A stretch of DNA of 64,000 bases. Origin: Marinococcus halotolerans DSM 16375 (GTDB lineage: Bacteria > Bacillota > Bacilli > Bacillales > Marinococcaceae). The first letter of the stretch is position 1, and the number at the start of each line of letters is the position of its first letter. A program made the translations under genes and the position numbers. The stretch is taken from contig NZ_ATVM01000016.1 of assembly GCF_000420725.1 (NCBI RefSeq), positions 1 to 64,000 on the forward strand. The letters are read 5' to 3'. Below are positions 21,401 through 29,739 of this stretch, piece after piece. A model generated the notes under the pieces. The model was not told the DNA's origin and did no database searches. It was given only the letters and a program-made list of their open reading frames with translations.

Positions 21401-21657
21401 TCAAAGCAGCTATGAAACGTGTCTATCAAATGCAGAATTGGCCTCCTGTGCAAAGAAAATGGCTCGAGCGAATTGAACAACAATTATTAAAAGAATCTGT
21501 TCTGGACCCTGATCCAGAAAGAGCTTTTGAATCAGAACCATTTAAAAGTAAAGGCGGATATAAACAACTGGATAAAATTTTTAACCGTCAATTAGATGAG
21601 ATCGTTTATACTATTAACGATGCTTTATACAATGAAGAGAAGAGGGAACAAGCATAA
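18415..21657 (+). CDS. hsdR: Type I restriction enzyme, endonuclease/translocase subunit HsdR
   Basis: Motor and nuclease of a type I system. An N-terminal DUF4145-like region (about 1-130) and coiled coil are followed by a PD-(D/E)xK nuclease with GVIEAKRHNKS at about 260. The SF2 helicase has Walker A ATGTGKT at about 397 and DEAH at about 504, and motif VI at MLGRATRRADEIG. A C-terminal EcoEI-like region follows. TTG at 18415 is preferred over ATG 18400 because GGAGGTG lies between them. 1080 aa. Gene order hsdR-M-S with overlaps indicates one operon. Confidence 0.93.
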   Translation: MNNNNFDFLSFKWDLLAKLGKMAEKNVYDDPNTTLLKLRVLAETATKYILAFEEIQEEYGTTQVQRIQLLKKEDLIHPELQEILHTVRKKGNKAAHEPGYGSTQEAMLVLQMSHRFAVWMMEVYGEWDFEAFEFVTPQQDSALKEDLRQLSDEYEEKVKGLESELEELRQDQTHVNIEKKEQRHRRARKASMNLELTEEETRVMIDEQLRDADWVADTEAVRYSKGSRPEKNKNKAIAEWPMGKGYADYALFCGLELIGVIEAKRHNKSIISDIEQAKEYSKNVSQRGEEIINSPNEQYRVPFLFATNGRPYFKQVEEKSGIWFLDARKSTNHPRPLKGWYTPNGLKELLKKDVELATKNLRQEKLDYLNLRPYQEDAITAVETALENGKQEALLALATGTGKTRLAIGLIYRLIKHNRFNRILFLVDRSALGEQAEAAFKDSKLESYMSFTEIFNLQTLKDIQPEEETKVKIATVQGMVRRLFYNEDDSQKPTIDQYDCIIIDEAHRGYTLDREMSDVEMTFRDHQEYVSKYRQVLEYFDAVRVGLTATPALHTRDIFGSPVYTYSYRDAVIDGYLIDHGPPFQFETVLKNEGIHWKVGEEVEVYNTLEGQIEKEVLEDEIDLDVAHFNKKVITESFNRVILKELTNYVDPEGLSKTLIFAATDDHADMIVRILKEELEDLHGPIEDNAIMKITGSIKDPSSAIRHFKNERLPNIVVTVDLLTTGIDVPEISNLVFLRTVRSRILYEQMLGRATRRADEIGKDHFSIFDAVGLYEALEPYTDMKPVVANPTVSVDQLLEELEQIEGTENRKKHQEELIAKIQRKKQRWMEEEIEDFQSLNGGESIHEFVDWIKSAPADEVIQKLQSNKQVVNYLDENRKRPSKQYISTHEDEITAVRRGYGKADKPEDYLQEFNQFIQENMNEIPALQLVCTRPSDLTREQLRELRLTLDQHGYNETSLQTAWRDAKNEEIAADIISFIRQQALGDPLISHEERIKAAMKRVYQMQNWPPVQRKWLERIEQQLLKESVLDPDPERAFESEPFKSKGGYKQLDKIFNRQLDEIVYTINDALYNEEKREQA

Positions 21658-23132
21658 TGGGCAACCAAGAGATCGTACAGAAATTATGGAGTTTGTGTAA
21701 TGTTTTAAGAGATGATGGAATTACCTACCATCAGTATGTTACTGAATTAACGTACTTGCTATTTTTAAAAATGATGAAAGAAACTAATAATGAGCAGATT
21801 ATTCCTGAAGAATATCGTTGGGATTCTTTAATGCAAATGCACGGTATTGATTTAAAAACACATTATCAGCGCCTACTGATTGATTTAGGCCGGGAAGATA
21901 ATGAAACACTTCGTCAAATTTACGTAAACGCTCAAACCAATATCGATGAACCGAAAAATTTAGAAAAGATCGTACGTTCTATTGACGGTTTAGACTGGTA
22001 TAGCGCAAAAGAAGAAGGTCTAGGTGATTTATACGAAGGACTGTTAGAAAAGAACGCCAGCGAAACAAAGTCTGGAGCGGGACAGTATTTTACGCCAAGA
22101 CCACTTATCGATGCTATTGTTAAACTGGTAGATCCGCAGCCAGGCGAGCGTTGTAATGACCCAGCAGCTGGAACCTTTGGTTTTATGATTGCAGCGGATC
22201 GGAACATACGTGAAAAAACGGATGACTATTTTGAACTTGGTCAACTAGAAGCGGAATTTCAAAAGTATAAAGCTTTTTCAGGGGTAGAGTTAGTCAAAGA
22301 CACACACCGTCTAGCGTTAATGAATGCTATGCTGCACGATATCCAAGGAGATATAAAATTAGGTGACACATTGTCTGACATTGGTAAAGGATTAAAAAAT
22401 TATGATGTGGTGATGACAAACCCTCCGTTTGGAACAAAACAAGGAGGAGAGCGACCAACACGTGATGATTTCACTTATACTTCGACAAATAAACAGTTAA
22501 ATTTCCTTCAGCATATCTACCGCTCATTAAAGCCAGACGGCGAGGCACGGGCAGCTGTAGTATTACCAGACAACGTTTTATTTGAGGGTGGCCAAGGAGC
22601 TAAGATAAGAGAAGATTTAATGGAAAAGTGTAATCTGCATACAATATTGCGCTTGCCTACAGGTATCTTTTACGCTCAAGGAGTAAAAACAAATGTGTTG
22701 TTTTTTAAAAGGGGGAAGAAGGATAAAGAAAACACTGAGCAAATATGGGTATATGATATGCGAACCAATATGCCTAATTTTGGAAAACGAACGCCATTAA
22801 TGAAAAAGCACTTTGAAAACTTTAACAATGCTTATTTGGCTGAGAATAGGAATGAAGTGAAGGATGAACGTTGGAATGTATTTACCCGAAAAGATATTCA
22901 CAAAAAAGGTGATAATTTAAACGTAGGACTAATCGCTGACGACTCTCTAGCTTTGTATGAGAACCTTCCAGAACCAATTGAATCAACAGAAGAGGTTATT
23001 AGTAAGCTTAACAGTGCCGTTGGATTACTAAATGAAGTAGTGGAGGAGCTAAGAGAAGTAGAGAACGGTAATAATAAAGACAAAAAAATTGAAAACGTAG
23101 CAGAGACCCCAGGAGTTTTTGAAAATGAGTAA
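21657..23132 (+). CDS. hsdM: Type I restriction-modification methyltransferase HsdM
   Basis: N6-adenine methyltransferase subunit that protects host DNA and is required for cleavage. It has the N-terminal HsdM_N helix bundle, the SAM motif DPAAGTFGFMIAA at about 168 and catalytic NPPF at about 256. 491 aa. The ATG overlaps the hsdR stop (TAATG), and its end overlaps hsdS, so the three subunits are coupled. Confidence 0.94.
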   Translation: MGNQEIVQKLWSLCNVLRDDGITYHQYVTELTYLLFLKMMKETNNEQIIPEEYRWDSLMQMHGIDLKTHYQRLLIDLGREDNETLRQIYVNAQTNIDEPKNLEKIVRSIDGLDWYSAKEEGLGDLYEGLLEKNASETKSGAGQYFTPRPLIDAIVKLVDPQPGERCNDPAAGTFGFMIAADRNIREKTDDYFELGQLEAEFQKYKAFSGVELVKDTHRLALMNAMLHDIQGDIKLGDTLSDIGKGLKNYDVVMTNPPFGTKQGGERPTRDDFTYTSTNKQLNFLQHIYRSLKPDGEARAAVVLPDNVLFEGGQGAKIREDLMEKCNLHTILRLPTGIFYAQGVKTNVLFFKRGKKDKENTEQIWVYDMRTNMPNFGKRTPLMKKHFENFNNAYLAENRNEVKDERWNVFTRKDIHKKGDNLNVGLIADDSLALYENLPEPIESTEEVISKLNSAVGLLNEVVEELREVENGNNKDKKIENVAETPGVFENE

Positions 23133-24564
23133 GGAACAAATAGAACCAATAAAAAAATTACTGAAAAATGCCTTAGTTTCTAAAGAAGAAATACCAACTT
23201 CTATTCCCGATAATTGGATTTATTTTTATTTTACTTCTTTACTTGATGTAAGAGGAGGAACACAGCCCCCCAAAAGCGACTTTGAAAATGAACCAAAAGA
23301 GGGTTATGAAAGACTTATACAAATTAGAGATTTCACTTCTGATAATCATAAAGTTTTTGTGCCCGATACTAATAAATTAAGAAAAGTAAATAAAGAGGAC
23401 ATCCTGATAGCTCGTTACGGAGCTTCATTAGGAAAGATTCTAACTGGATTACAAGGGGCGTACAATGTTGCTTTAGCAAAGGTTGTTTTTAGATCTGAGT
23501 TATTTGAATCTAAATATTTGTATTGGTTGTTAAAATCTTTTCATTTTCAAATACCATTGACAAAAATATCTCGCTCAGCTCAATCAGGGTTTAATAAAAA
23601 GGATTTGTCATACATACCTTTGCCGCTACCGCCAATAGAAGAACAACAAAGAATTGTTAATAAAGTAGAATTTCTTTTAAGTAAAGTGGATGAAGCGAAA
23701 CAACTTATAGATGAAGCGAGAGAAACCTTTGAACTTCGAAGAGTCGCTATAATAGATAAGGCTCTCAAGGGAGAATTAACAGGTAAATGGAGAAGCCAAA
23801 ATATTATTGAGAAGTCTGCTGATGAACATATTTTAGAGTCACATGAAATAATAATGAAATTATATGAAGAAGAGTGTGAAATAGCTAAAATAGAAGGAAA
23901 AAGACCTCCTAAAAAGCCTGCTATTGCTAAATATTTTAGTGTTAATAGAGGAGCAATAAGTAATAATGAAAAAATGCCAAAGGGCTGGGTGAATACGACT
24001 TTTAGCCACCTTTGTATACTGCAACGTGGTTTTGATTTACCTACAAATAAACGAGAAGAAGGTAAATATCCTATAGTTTCAGCAGGAGGTATAATTGATT
24101 TCCATAATGAGTATAAAATTAGTGGTCCAGGAGTAACTACTGGAAGAAGTGGTTCAATAGGTAATGTTTTTTACATCGAGGAAGATTATTGGCCATTGAA
24201 TACTTCCTTGTTTGTAGAAAGTTTCAATGGTAATAATAAAAAGTTTGTTTATTATTACCTTGAAAATTTTCCATTTGAATCCTTTAGTTCAAGTACAGCC
24301 ATCCCTACACTCAATCGAAATAATTTAATGGAAGAAAGTGTATCCATACCATCTAGAAAAGAACAAGATAAAATTGTAGAAATTCTTGATCACTTGCTAT
24401 TAAAAGAAGAAATTGCACTCCAAGAGATTTTACATTTAAACAAGAAATTAGATTTAATCAAACAAACTATTCTTTCTAAGGCTTTTAAAGGCAAATTGGG
24501 AACGAATGACCCTTCTGAAGAAAATATTGAACAGTTATTAGCAAAAATCTTAGAACAAAAATAG
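23125..24564 (+). CDS. hsdS: Type I restriction-modification specificity subunit HsdS
   Basis: Defines the split DNA target. Two target recognition domains (about 25-165 and 285-425), each ended by a conserved helix with PLPPIEEQQRIV and PSRKEQDKIVEIL-type sequence, are visible. 479 aa. ATG at 23125 overlaps the end of hsdM by eight bases. Target sequence cannot be read from the protein. It is the last gene of the island; the next 200 bases are AT-rich and hold only the right attachment region. Confidence 0.92.
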   Translation: MSKEQIEPIKKLLKNALVSKEEIPTSIPDNWIYFYFTSLLDVRGGTQPPKSDFENEPKEGYERLIQIRDFTSDNHKVFVPDTNKLRKVNKEDILIARYGASLGKILTGLQGAYNVALAKVVFRSELFESKYLYWLLKSFHFQIPLTKISRSAQSGFNKKDLSYIPLPLPPIEEQQRIVNKVEFLLSKVDEAKQLIDEARETFELRRVAIIDKALKGELTGKWRSQNIIEKSADEHILESHEIIMKLYEEECEIAKIEGKRPPKKPAIAKYFSVNRGAISNNEKMPKGWVNTTFSHLCILQRGFDLPTNKREEGKYPIVSAGGIIDFHNEYKISGPGVTTGRSGSIGNVFYIEEDYWPLNTSLFVESFNGNNKKFVYYYLENFPFESFSSSTAIPTLNRNNLMEESVSIPSRKEQDKIVEILDHLLLKEEIALQEILHLNKKLDLIKQTILSKAFKGKLGTNDPSEENIEQLLAKILEQK

Positions 24565-24736
24565 ATATAAAAGATTTGGTTATAACTTAAATGACGAGCT
24601 TTACACAGCTTTCTTGGAAAAGTATTAAATGAGATTCAATACTTTTAAAGAGCATTTCTAATAATATAAAAGTTCTAAATAAACTGCTTTACATTTTGCA
24701 ACAACTACCTTAAGATTATAATAATATAGATATATT

Positions 24737-24748
24737 AGGAAGTAGTCT
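24737..24748 (-). promoter_or_regulatory. Possible integrase arm-type site, right end of island
   Basis: AGGAAGTAGTCT is the exact inverse of AGACTACTTCCT at 12943-12954 beside int. It lies 24 bases inside the right groEL repeat. Confidence 0.55.
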
Positions 24749-24771
24749 AAGTAAGAAGATTATTTGTTAGT

Positions 24772-25011
24772 AAAACAGAAGCAGTCGGACACGGCTACAA
24801 CGCAGCGACCGGCGAATGGGTAAACATGATCGAAGCAGGCATTGTCGATCCTACAAAAGTTACCCGCTCCGCGCTGCAAAACGCATCGTCCGTATCCTCT
24901 ATGTTCCTGACAACCGAAGCAGTTATCGCCGATATCCCAGAAGAAAATGGCGGTTCCGGCGGCGGCATGCCAGACATGGGTGGCATGGGCGGAATGGGCG
25001 GCATGATGTAG
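24772..25011 (+). pseudogene. groEL: Remnant groEL 3' end, right 239-bp repeat (attR)
   Basis: The last 79 codons of groEL, from [12 protein letters not shown] to GGMGGMM and a TAG stop, without promoter, start codon or the first 468 codons. It encodes the same amino acids as the intact copy but differs at five third positions. It is best read as the chromosome's original groEL end, displaced by 12,157 bp on integration of the island. It is followed by what was presumably the original groEL downstream region. Confidence 0.9.
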
Positions 25012-25030
25012 GCCAACAGGATATTGGTCA

Positions 25031-25069
25031 CCCGGACGCTGCGACAGGACGTCGCGGCTTGCGTCCGGG
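25031..25069. repeat. GC-rich hairpin after the groEL remnant
   Basis: CCCGGACGC-TGCGAC and GTCGCGGCTTGCGTCCGGG form a long stem with a short loop but no T-run. It is much richer in GC than its surroundings and may be the original groEL 3' structure. Confidence 0.55.
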
Positions 25070-25153
25070 CTCCGCTCAATCCCATGCTATAACCTAGCTT
25101 TAATGAACATGAGCAGAATGCTCGCATTTTGCTAACATTTGAATAGGATTTAC

Positions 25154-25199
25154 TTTAAGCTTCTCATGAGTTCACTAAACTTGTGGGAAGCTTTTTTAT
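25154..25199 (+). terminator. 46-bp repeated terminator, left copy
   Basis: AAGCTTCTCATGAGT, short loop, ACTTGTGGGAAGCTT, then TTTTTT; fully paired if G-U pairs are allowed. A copy with two differences is at 28297-28342, so the helicase gene lies in a 3,143-bp unit bounded by direct repeats. Between 25200 and 25440 I see only AT-rich sequence and presumably the helicase promoter. Confidence 0.8.
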
Positions 25200-25440
25200 T
25201 TAGTTTGTACCTAAAGGTATTCATAATAAATTTTTAGCAATCATAATTCATTTCTAAGCAAAGGTTCTCAGGTAAGATTTTTGATAGTTTACGGGATAAA
25301 GCAATTGTGTAATTGGATTAATTTTGAAATAATAGTATTTAATATCCATGAGTATCCAAAGTATGTTTAATTATAAGTAATCTTGGGCTATTTATTTCAT
25401 ATTTGATGTGAAAATATTTTTAAGTGAAAGAGAAGGTACA

Positions 25441-28224
25441 ATGAGTATGTTAGAAAAATTAAATGAATTTTTTAAAAACCTATTGAATAATAAACCAACA
25501 CCAAAAACAGAAGAAGAGTTAATCAACTATTTTAGTGTATTAGAGCATTATAATTTTATGGATTGTGATAAAAACCATATAACCTTAGCTCAATTAGAAA
25601 ACTATTTTCTAAAAGAAGAAATGATAAAATCTTATAATTTTGTACGAAAAGATGGTAAACCCTTAAAAGAGATGGAAATGTTTCTAGAAGAAAAGAATGG
25701 AAAAACAAGAAGTAAATTTTTGAAGGAAAAAAATGCTTCTATATTTTATTTACCAGTAGCGAAAGAAGAGATATTACGTCATTTTGCTTCACAGGTAAAT
25801 AATGACGAGGCATTTCAAGATAATGCATCCGCCCCCAATACTTTTTTATTACATATAAAATTGAACCATATGCTTAAGATCGAGGATAATCAAGAGCAGA
25901 ATGATTTTCTTGTAGTAAGCCCGATTTTAAAATTTTTTCTTAAAGAAGATAAGACGTTAGAAGATTTAAAATTGGAATTAGAGCAATCTATTATAGAAAC
26001 AATTAAAAATGAAAATTACGGCACAATGGATAAAAACTTATTGATTGAGAATGAAGAAGATAAAGAATTTAAAAAGAGTATCGCTTTCGTTCACCTCCGT
26101 TTTACTAACTGGCATAAACTTACAGAAATTATACAAGGTGTGCTCAAGGCGTATATTAAAACAAACTACATAAACGACGAAAATGGGGTATTACGTTTTG
26201 CGCAATCTCCTTTAAACGAAAAACATATAAAATTAACATTCGACAATTTTGTGGGAGTGAATAGTTTTTTCTTAGAAGATTTAACAAAAATAAAGTCAGC
26301 AATTAAAAAAGGGAAGATTGGAAATGCACTAAGTAATTATTTGGACGTTGAAAATTGGAAAAGAGTTAAACAATCGCCACATAAAACAGACTTTTTTAGC
26401 CAATCTTCGGTGGAGGAAGGCAAACGAATTTTAAAAGAGATTCCATCTGCAAAGTGGCCATCTGAGTACCCCCTAGGCCTTATGCAACAAGTAGCTTTGA
26501 ATATTATCTTAGAAAAGTACAGTAAAGAAGAAGGTTTTATTTTTTCTGTTAATGGCCCTCCAGGCACTGGTAAGACAACTTTATTAAAAGATATCTTTGC
26601 AAATATTCTGTTAGATAAAGTGAAATTCTTAAAAACTGAAGAAAACATTATTAGTAAGGAAAAATTTGGTCAAGGGGATCAGGATGTGTATTATGCGTTT
26701 CATCCAAAATTGAAGGATTATCGTATATTAGTGGCCTCAAATAATAACGCAGCCGTTGAAAATATTAGTAATGATTTGCCTCATGATGATACTCTCCTCA
26801 AGGAAGGCTACACATTTTTGGGGAATGATAATACAAGATGGGGGAAAGTTTCCGCTGCAATGGGGAAACGAAAAAACATAGAGGAATTTTTTGAAGACAT
26901 TCAACATATATTTGAAAATGAACTATCGTCTGAGCAGGAAACGATGGAATCATTGGGTAATGTGGAAAAAAGAATAGAAAAAACAATAAAAAAAGCAGAA
27001 GCTAAAACAGGTTTTGACGATATAAATGATTCCAATTGGCAAAAATCGAAAACCCAATATATTAACGTTGATGAAGAACCACTGGTTAACACGGATAGAA
27101 GTATTTTATTTGGTATTGCAATGAATGATTATCACAAATTTATTTATGATAACCGGGACAAAATAAAAAAGAACGTAGAGTTAGCTAAAACGTATTTCCT
27201 AAACGGCAGAAACAAGGCTAATTTACAAAGAGACATGAATTCTGAGCAACGTGAACAATTTATTCAAACAATGTACGATACTATTTTTCTTTTAAGTCCC
27301 ATTCTTTCTACTACTTTTGCTTCCGTCGCCAGGTTTTTAAAGGATCTAGAAGAAGAAAGTATAGGATGGCTCTTTATAGATGAAGCAGGGCAAGCTACTC
27401 CGCAGGCAGCGGTCGGAGCTATTTGGAGATCCAAAAGAACAATCGTTGTCGGAGACCCATTACAAGTCCCTCCAGTAGTAACCTTGAGTACTGACAAATT
27501 AAAATATATAGCTGAGTACAATACTAAATTAGATAGCAAGAAAGACTATTTTTACACACTTGCCCGTCCAGAGGTAAGTGTTCAGGAATTCGCCGATTTA
27601 AATAACTTGTATGGAGGAGAAATGAAAGATACCGAGGGTAATTCTATATGGCTGGGCTCTCCTCTTAGAGTTCATCGTCGCTGTGAAGAACCTATGTTTA
27701 CCATCTGTAACGAAACCACTTATCAAAATAAAATGATTTTTGGAACAAAAGCCCATAATAATTTTAAAGAAAAATCGGAATATCAGAGTCAGTGGATACA
27801 CGTAGCAGGAGAAACTAGTCGAAAAGGAGATCATTTTATAGAAAAACAAGCTCATAAAGCATTAGCGATAGCTGAACGATTTACAGAGGCTGCCGCCAAA
27901 GAATGTTTTATTATTACTCCATTTGTGAGTGTGAAACAAGGATTAGAAAAAATACATGATTCTAGAAAATTAAAAAATGTAAAAATAGGCACAGTACATA
28001 CATTTCAAGGCAAGGAAGCACCTTTAGTTATTTTAGTGTTGGGAGTAGCTGACCAAAATCAAGGTCCTTTAAAATGGGCCTCTAGGACCCCTAATTTATT
28101 AAATGTAGCAGCGAGTCGAGCAAAAAACCACTTTATAGTGATTGGAAATGAATATACTTGGGGAAATCAGGAATACTTTAATGTAGCAAAAAATGAATTA
28201 CAAAAAAATATTATTATAACTTAA
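25441..28224 (+). CDS. UPF1/DNA2-like SF1 helicase, probable defence or nucleic-acid cargo gene
   Basis: A 927-aa protein with an unrecognised N-terminal region (about 1-335) and an SF1 helicase core of AAA_11/AAA_12 type: Walker A NGPPGTGKTTLL (about 371-382), ASNNNAAVENIS, DEAGQATPQ (about 646), VGDPLQVPPV, TFQGKEAPLVIL (about 854) and VAASRAKNHFIVIG. The ATG at 25441 follows GAAGG; an ATG 33 bases earlier lacks a site. No nuclease motif is visible. Codon use is AT-rich like the neighbouring island. Such stand-alone helicases occur in defence islands, but the biological role here is inference. Confidence 0.85.
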   Translation: MSMLEKLNEFFKNLLNNKPTPKTEEELINYFSVLEHYNFMDCDKNHITLAQLENYFLKEEMIKSYNFVRKDGKPLKEMEMFLEEKNGKTRSKFLKEKNASIFYLPVAKEEILRHFASQVNNDEAFQDNASAPNTFLLHIKLNHMLKIEDNQEQNDFLVVSPILKFFLKEDKTLEDLKLELEQSIIETIKNENYGTMDKNLLIENEEDKEFKKSIAFVHLRFTNWHKLTEIIQGVLKAYIKTNYINDENGVLRFAQSPLNEKHIKLTFDNFVGVNSFFLEDLTKIKSAIKKGKIGNALSNYLDVENWKRVKQSPHKTDFFSQSSVEEGKRILKEIPSAKWPSEYPLGLMQQVALNIILEKYSKEEGFIFSVNGPPGTGKTTLLKDIFANILLDKVKFLKTEENIISKEKFGQGDQDVYYAFHPKLKDYRILVASNNNAAVENISNDLPHDDTLLKEGYTFLGNDNTRWGKVSAAMGKRKNIEEFFEDIQHIFENELSSEQETMESLGNVEKRIEKTIKKAEAKTGFDDINDSNWQKSKTQYINVDEEPLVNTDRSILFGIAMNDYHKFIYDNRDKIKKNVELAKTYFLNGRNKANLQRDMNSEQREQFIQTMYDTIFLLSPILSTTFASVARFLKDLEEESIGWLFIDEAGQATPQAAVGAIWRSKRTIVVGDPLQVPPVVTLSTDKLKYIAEYNTKLDSKKDYFYTLARPEVSVQEFADLNNLYGGEMKDTEGNSIWLGSPLRVHRRCEEPMFTICNETTYQNKMIFGTKAHNNFKEKSEYQSQWIHVAGETSRKGDHFIEKQAHKALAIAERFTEAAAKECFIITPFVSVKQGLEKIHDSRKLKNVKIGTVHTFQGKEAPLVILVLGVADQNQGPLKWASRTPNLLNVAASRAKNHFIVIGNEYTWGNQEYFNVAKNELQKNIIIT

Positions 28225-28296
28225 AAATAAATATAACTAAGAGAAGTTATTTTCAAAGAGTTTCTAGCCGGAATTGTTAGTTTTGATTTGCTCTAT

Positions 28297-28342
28297 TTTA
28301 AGCTTCTCATAAGTTCACTGAACTTGTGGGAAGCTTTTTTAT
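28297..28342 (+). terminator. 46-bp repeated terminator, right copy
   Basis: Same hairpin as at 25154-25199 with two changes (TGAG to TAAG, CTAA to CTGA). It terminates the helicase transcript. From here to 28573 I find no gene; AGGAGGG and the promoter of the next gene should be in this stretch. Confidence 0.8.
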
Positions 28343-28573
28343 GGTTTTTATTCATATAATTGCGAACGTTAGTACCTGTTAGACGATCAACTTAATCGCT
28401 AAAAAGTAAATAGGACACTCGAAGAATCCGTTAATCGTAAAGTTCTCAATAAACCCCCTTCAGACCTTCTCTTCAATGCAGTCAAAATCAACTAAAGGCG
28501 CTCCGGCAGTGTATTGCCAGCTTTACTTTACCATGATAAAATGTAACCAATATATGTAAAAGGAGGGATTTTA

Positions 28574-29545
28574 ATGAGGTATAAAGAAAAGAAAAAATGG
28601 TATAAGCGGATTCCGGGGTATCGTTCGGGGGTGAAGTGGAAGATGATTACAGCTTCTATTATTTATGCATTAATTTTATTTGTTATACTAGTTCCAACTG
28701 ATTCTTCTACAGAAATAGCTGGGGAAAATACGGCCGAAGATGCTGCTGAATTGGAACCAGAAGATGCCACAGCAGCTACAGATAAACAAAAAGCTGATAA
28801 GCAAAAGAATAATGAAGAGAAAGAAAAACAGAAAGCAAAGGAAGAGGAAGAACGTGAAGCTGAGGAAGAGGCCGAGCGGGAAGCAAGGGAAGAGGAAGAA
28901 CGCGCGGCTGAGGAGGAAGCCGAGCAGGAAGCAAGGGAGGAGGAAGAGCGTCAGGCTGAGGAGGAAGCCGAGCAGGAAGCAAGGGAAGAGGAAGAGCGCC
29001 AGGCTGAAGAAGAAGCCGAGCAGGAAGCAAGGGAAGAGGAGGAGCGCCAGGCTGAGGAGGAAGCCGAGCAGGAAGCAAGGGAAGAGGAGGAACGTGAGGC
29101 TGAAGAATCTAGCGGATCTGTTTCTCAGGAACAGGCAGTGAGCCAGGCTCAGAGCTATCTGGAATATACGGCCTTTTCTAAATCAGGGTTGATCGAGCAA
29201 TTGGAATATGAGGACTTTAGCACGGAAGATGCAACATATGCTGTAGAAAACATCTCAGTTGACTGGGAGGAGCAGGCGGTCAGCCAGGCCGAGGACTATC
29301 TGGAGTACACTGCATTCTCCGAATCAGGATTGATTGAGCAATTGGAATATGACGGTTTCAGTTCATCGGAGGCGGCTCATGGCGTGGCAAACGTCTCAGT
29401 GGACTGGCAGGAACAGGCAGTGCTTCAGGCCGAGGATTATCTGGAGTACAGTTCTTTTTCAAGGCAGGGTCTAATTGATCAATTGACCTTTGAAGGGTTC
29501 AGCACAGAGCATGCCACCTATGCTGCCGGCCAGGTTGGTTTATAA
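28574..29545 (+). CDS. Membrane-anchored protein with Glu-rich repeats and three Ltp domains
   Basis: 323 aa. A cytoplasmic basic N-terminus (KEKKKWYKRIPGYR) precedes one transmembrane helix (about 25-42). An acidic, alanine/glutamate-rich coiled-coil stalk of 16-residue repeats (about 91-180) follows, then three about 47-residue repeats with SYLEYTAFSKSGLIEQLEY and FSTEDATYAVENI, the PF07553 'Ltp' surface lipoprotein motif. The C-terminus should be outside. No lipobox, unlike phage Ltp proteins, which block DNA injection. AAGGAGG precedes the ATG. Just beside the defence insertions, but codon use matches the host. Confidence 0.85.
   Translation: MRYKEKKKWYKRIPGYRSGVKWKMITASIIYALILFVILVPTDSSTEIAGENTAEDAAELEPEDATAATDKQKADKQKNNEEKEKQKAKEEEEREAEEEAEREAREEEERAAEEEAEQEAREEEERQAEEEAEQEAREEEERQAEEEAEQEAREEEERQAEEEAEQEAREEEEREAEESSGSVSQEQAVSQAQSYLEYTAFSKSGLIEQLEYEDFSTEDATYAVENISVDWEEQAVSQAEDYLEYTAFSESGLIEQLEYDGFSSSEAAHGVANVSVDWQEQAVLQAEDYLEYSSFSRQGLIDQLTFEGFSTEHATYAAGQVGL
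28844..29110 (+). repeat. 48-bp tandem repeat encoding Glu/Ala stalk
   Basis: Five units and a part of a sixth encode EEEERQAEEEAEQEAR and close variants. The middle units are nearly identical in DNA, so copy number is likely to vary between strains by slippage. Confidence 0.9.
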
Positions 29546-29561
29546 TAGACATATTGATTTT

Positions 29562-29589
29562 AAGGGAACAGCAAAAGCTGCTCCCTTTA
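29562..29589 (+). terminator. Terminator after the Ltp-repeat gene
   Basis: AAGGGAACAGC, AAAA, GCTGCTCCCTTT with a short T tract. Confidence 0.75.
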
Positions 29590-29739
29590 TTCATAGGTAA
29601 TGGCTTTTACAATAAAAGGGAGATTATCCTTTTTAGTATTCTATTACTTTATAATCTATGATTAGTATATGATTTAATATGGACATTCGATTTATATATG
29701 CAAAATCCGTAACGTGAATCTCATTTGGGAGGAAATGAT

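Noticed and set aside
24772-25011. A second groEL gene
   Set aside because: Only the last 79 codons are present, with no start or promoter; explained as the displaced 3' end.
12855-28573. Insertion sequences or transposases in the islands
   Set aside because: None seen: no transposase frame or IS-type terminal inverted repeats; mobility is explained by the tyrosine integrase.
28844-29110. CRISPR-like repeat array
   Set aside because: Repeats are tandem without spacers, in frame and 48 bp long, coding for a protein stalk; no cas genes in the window.
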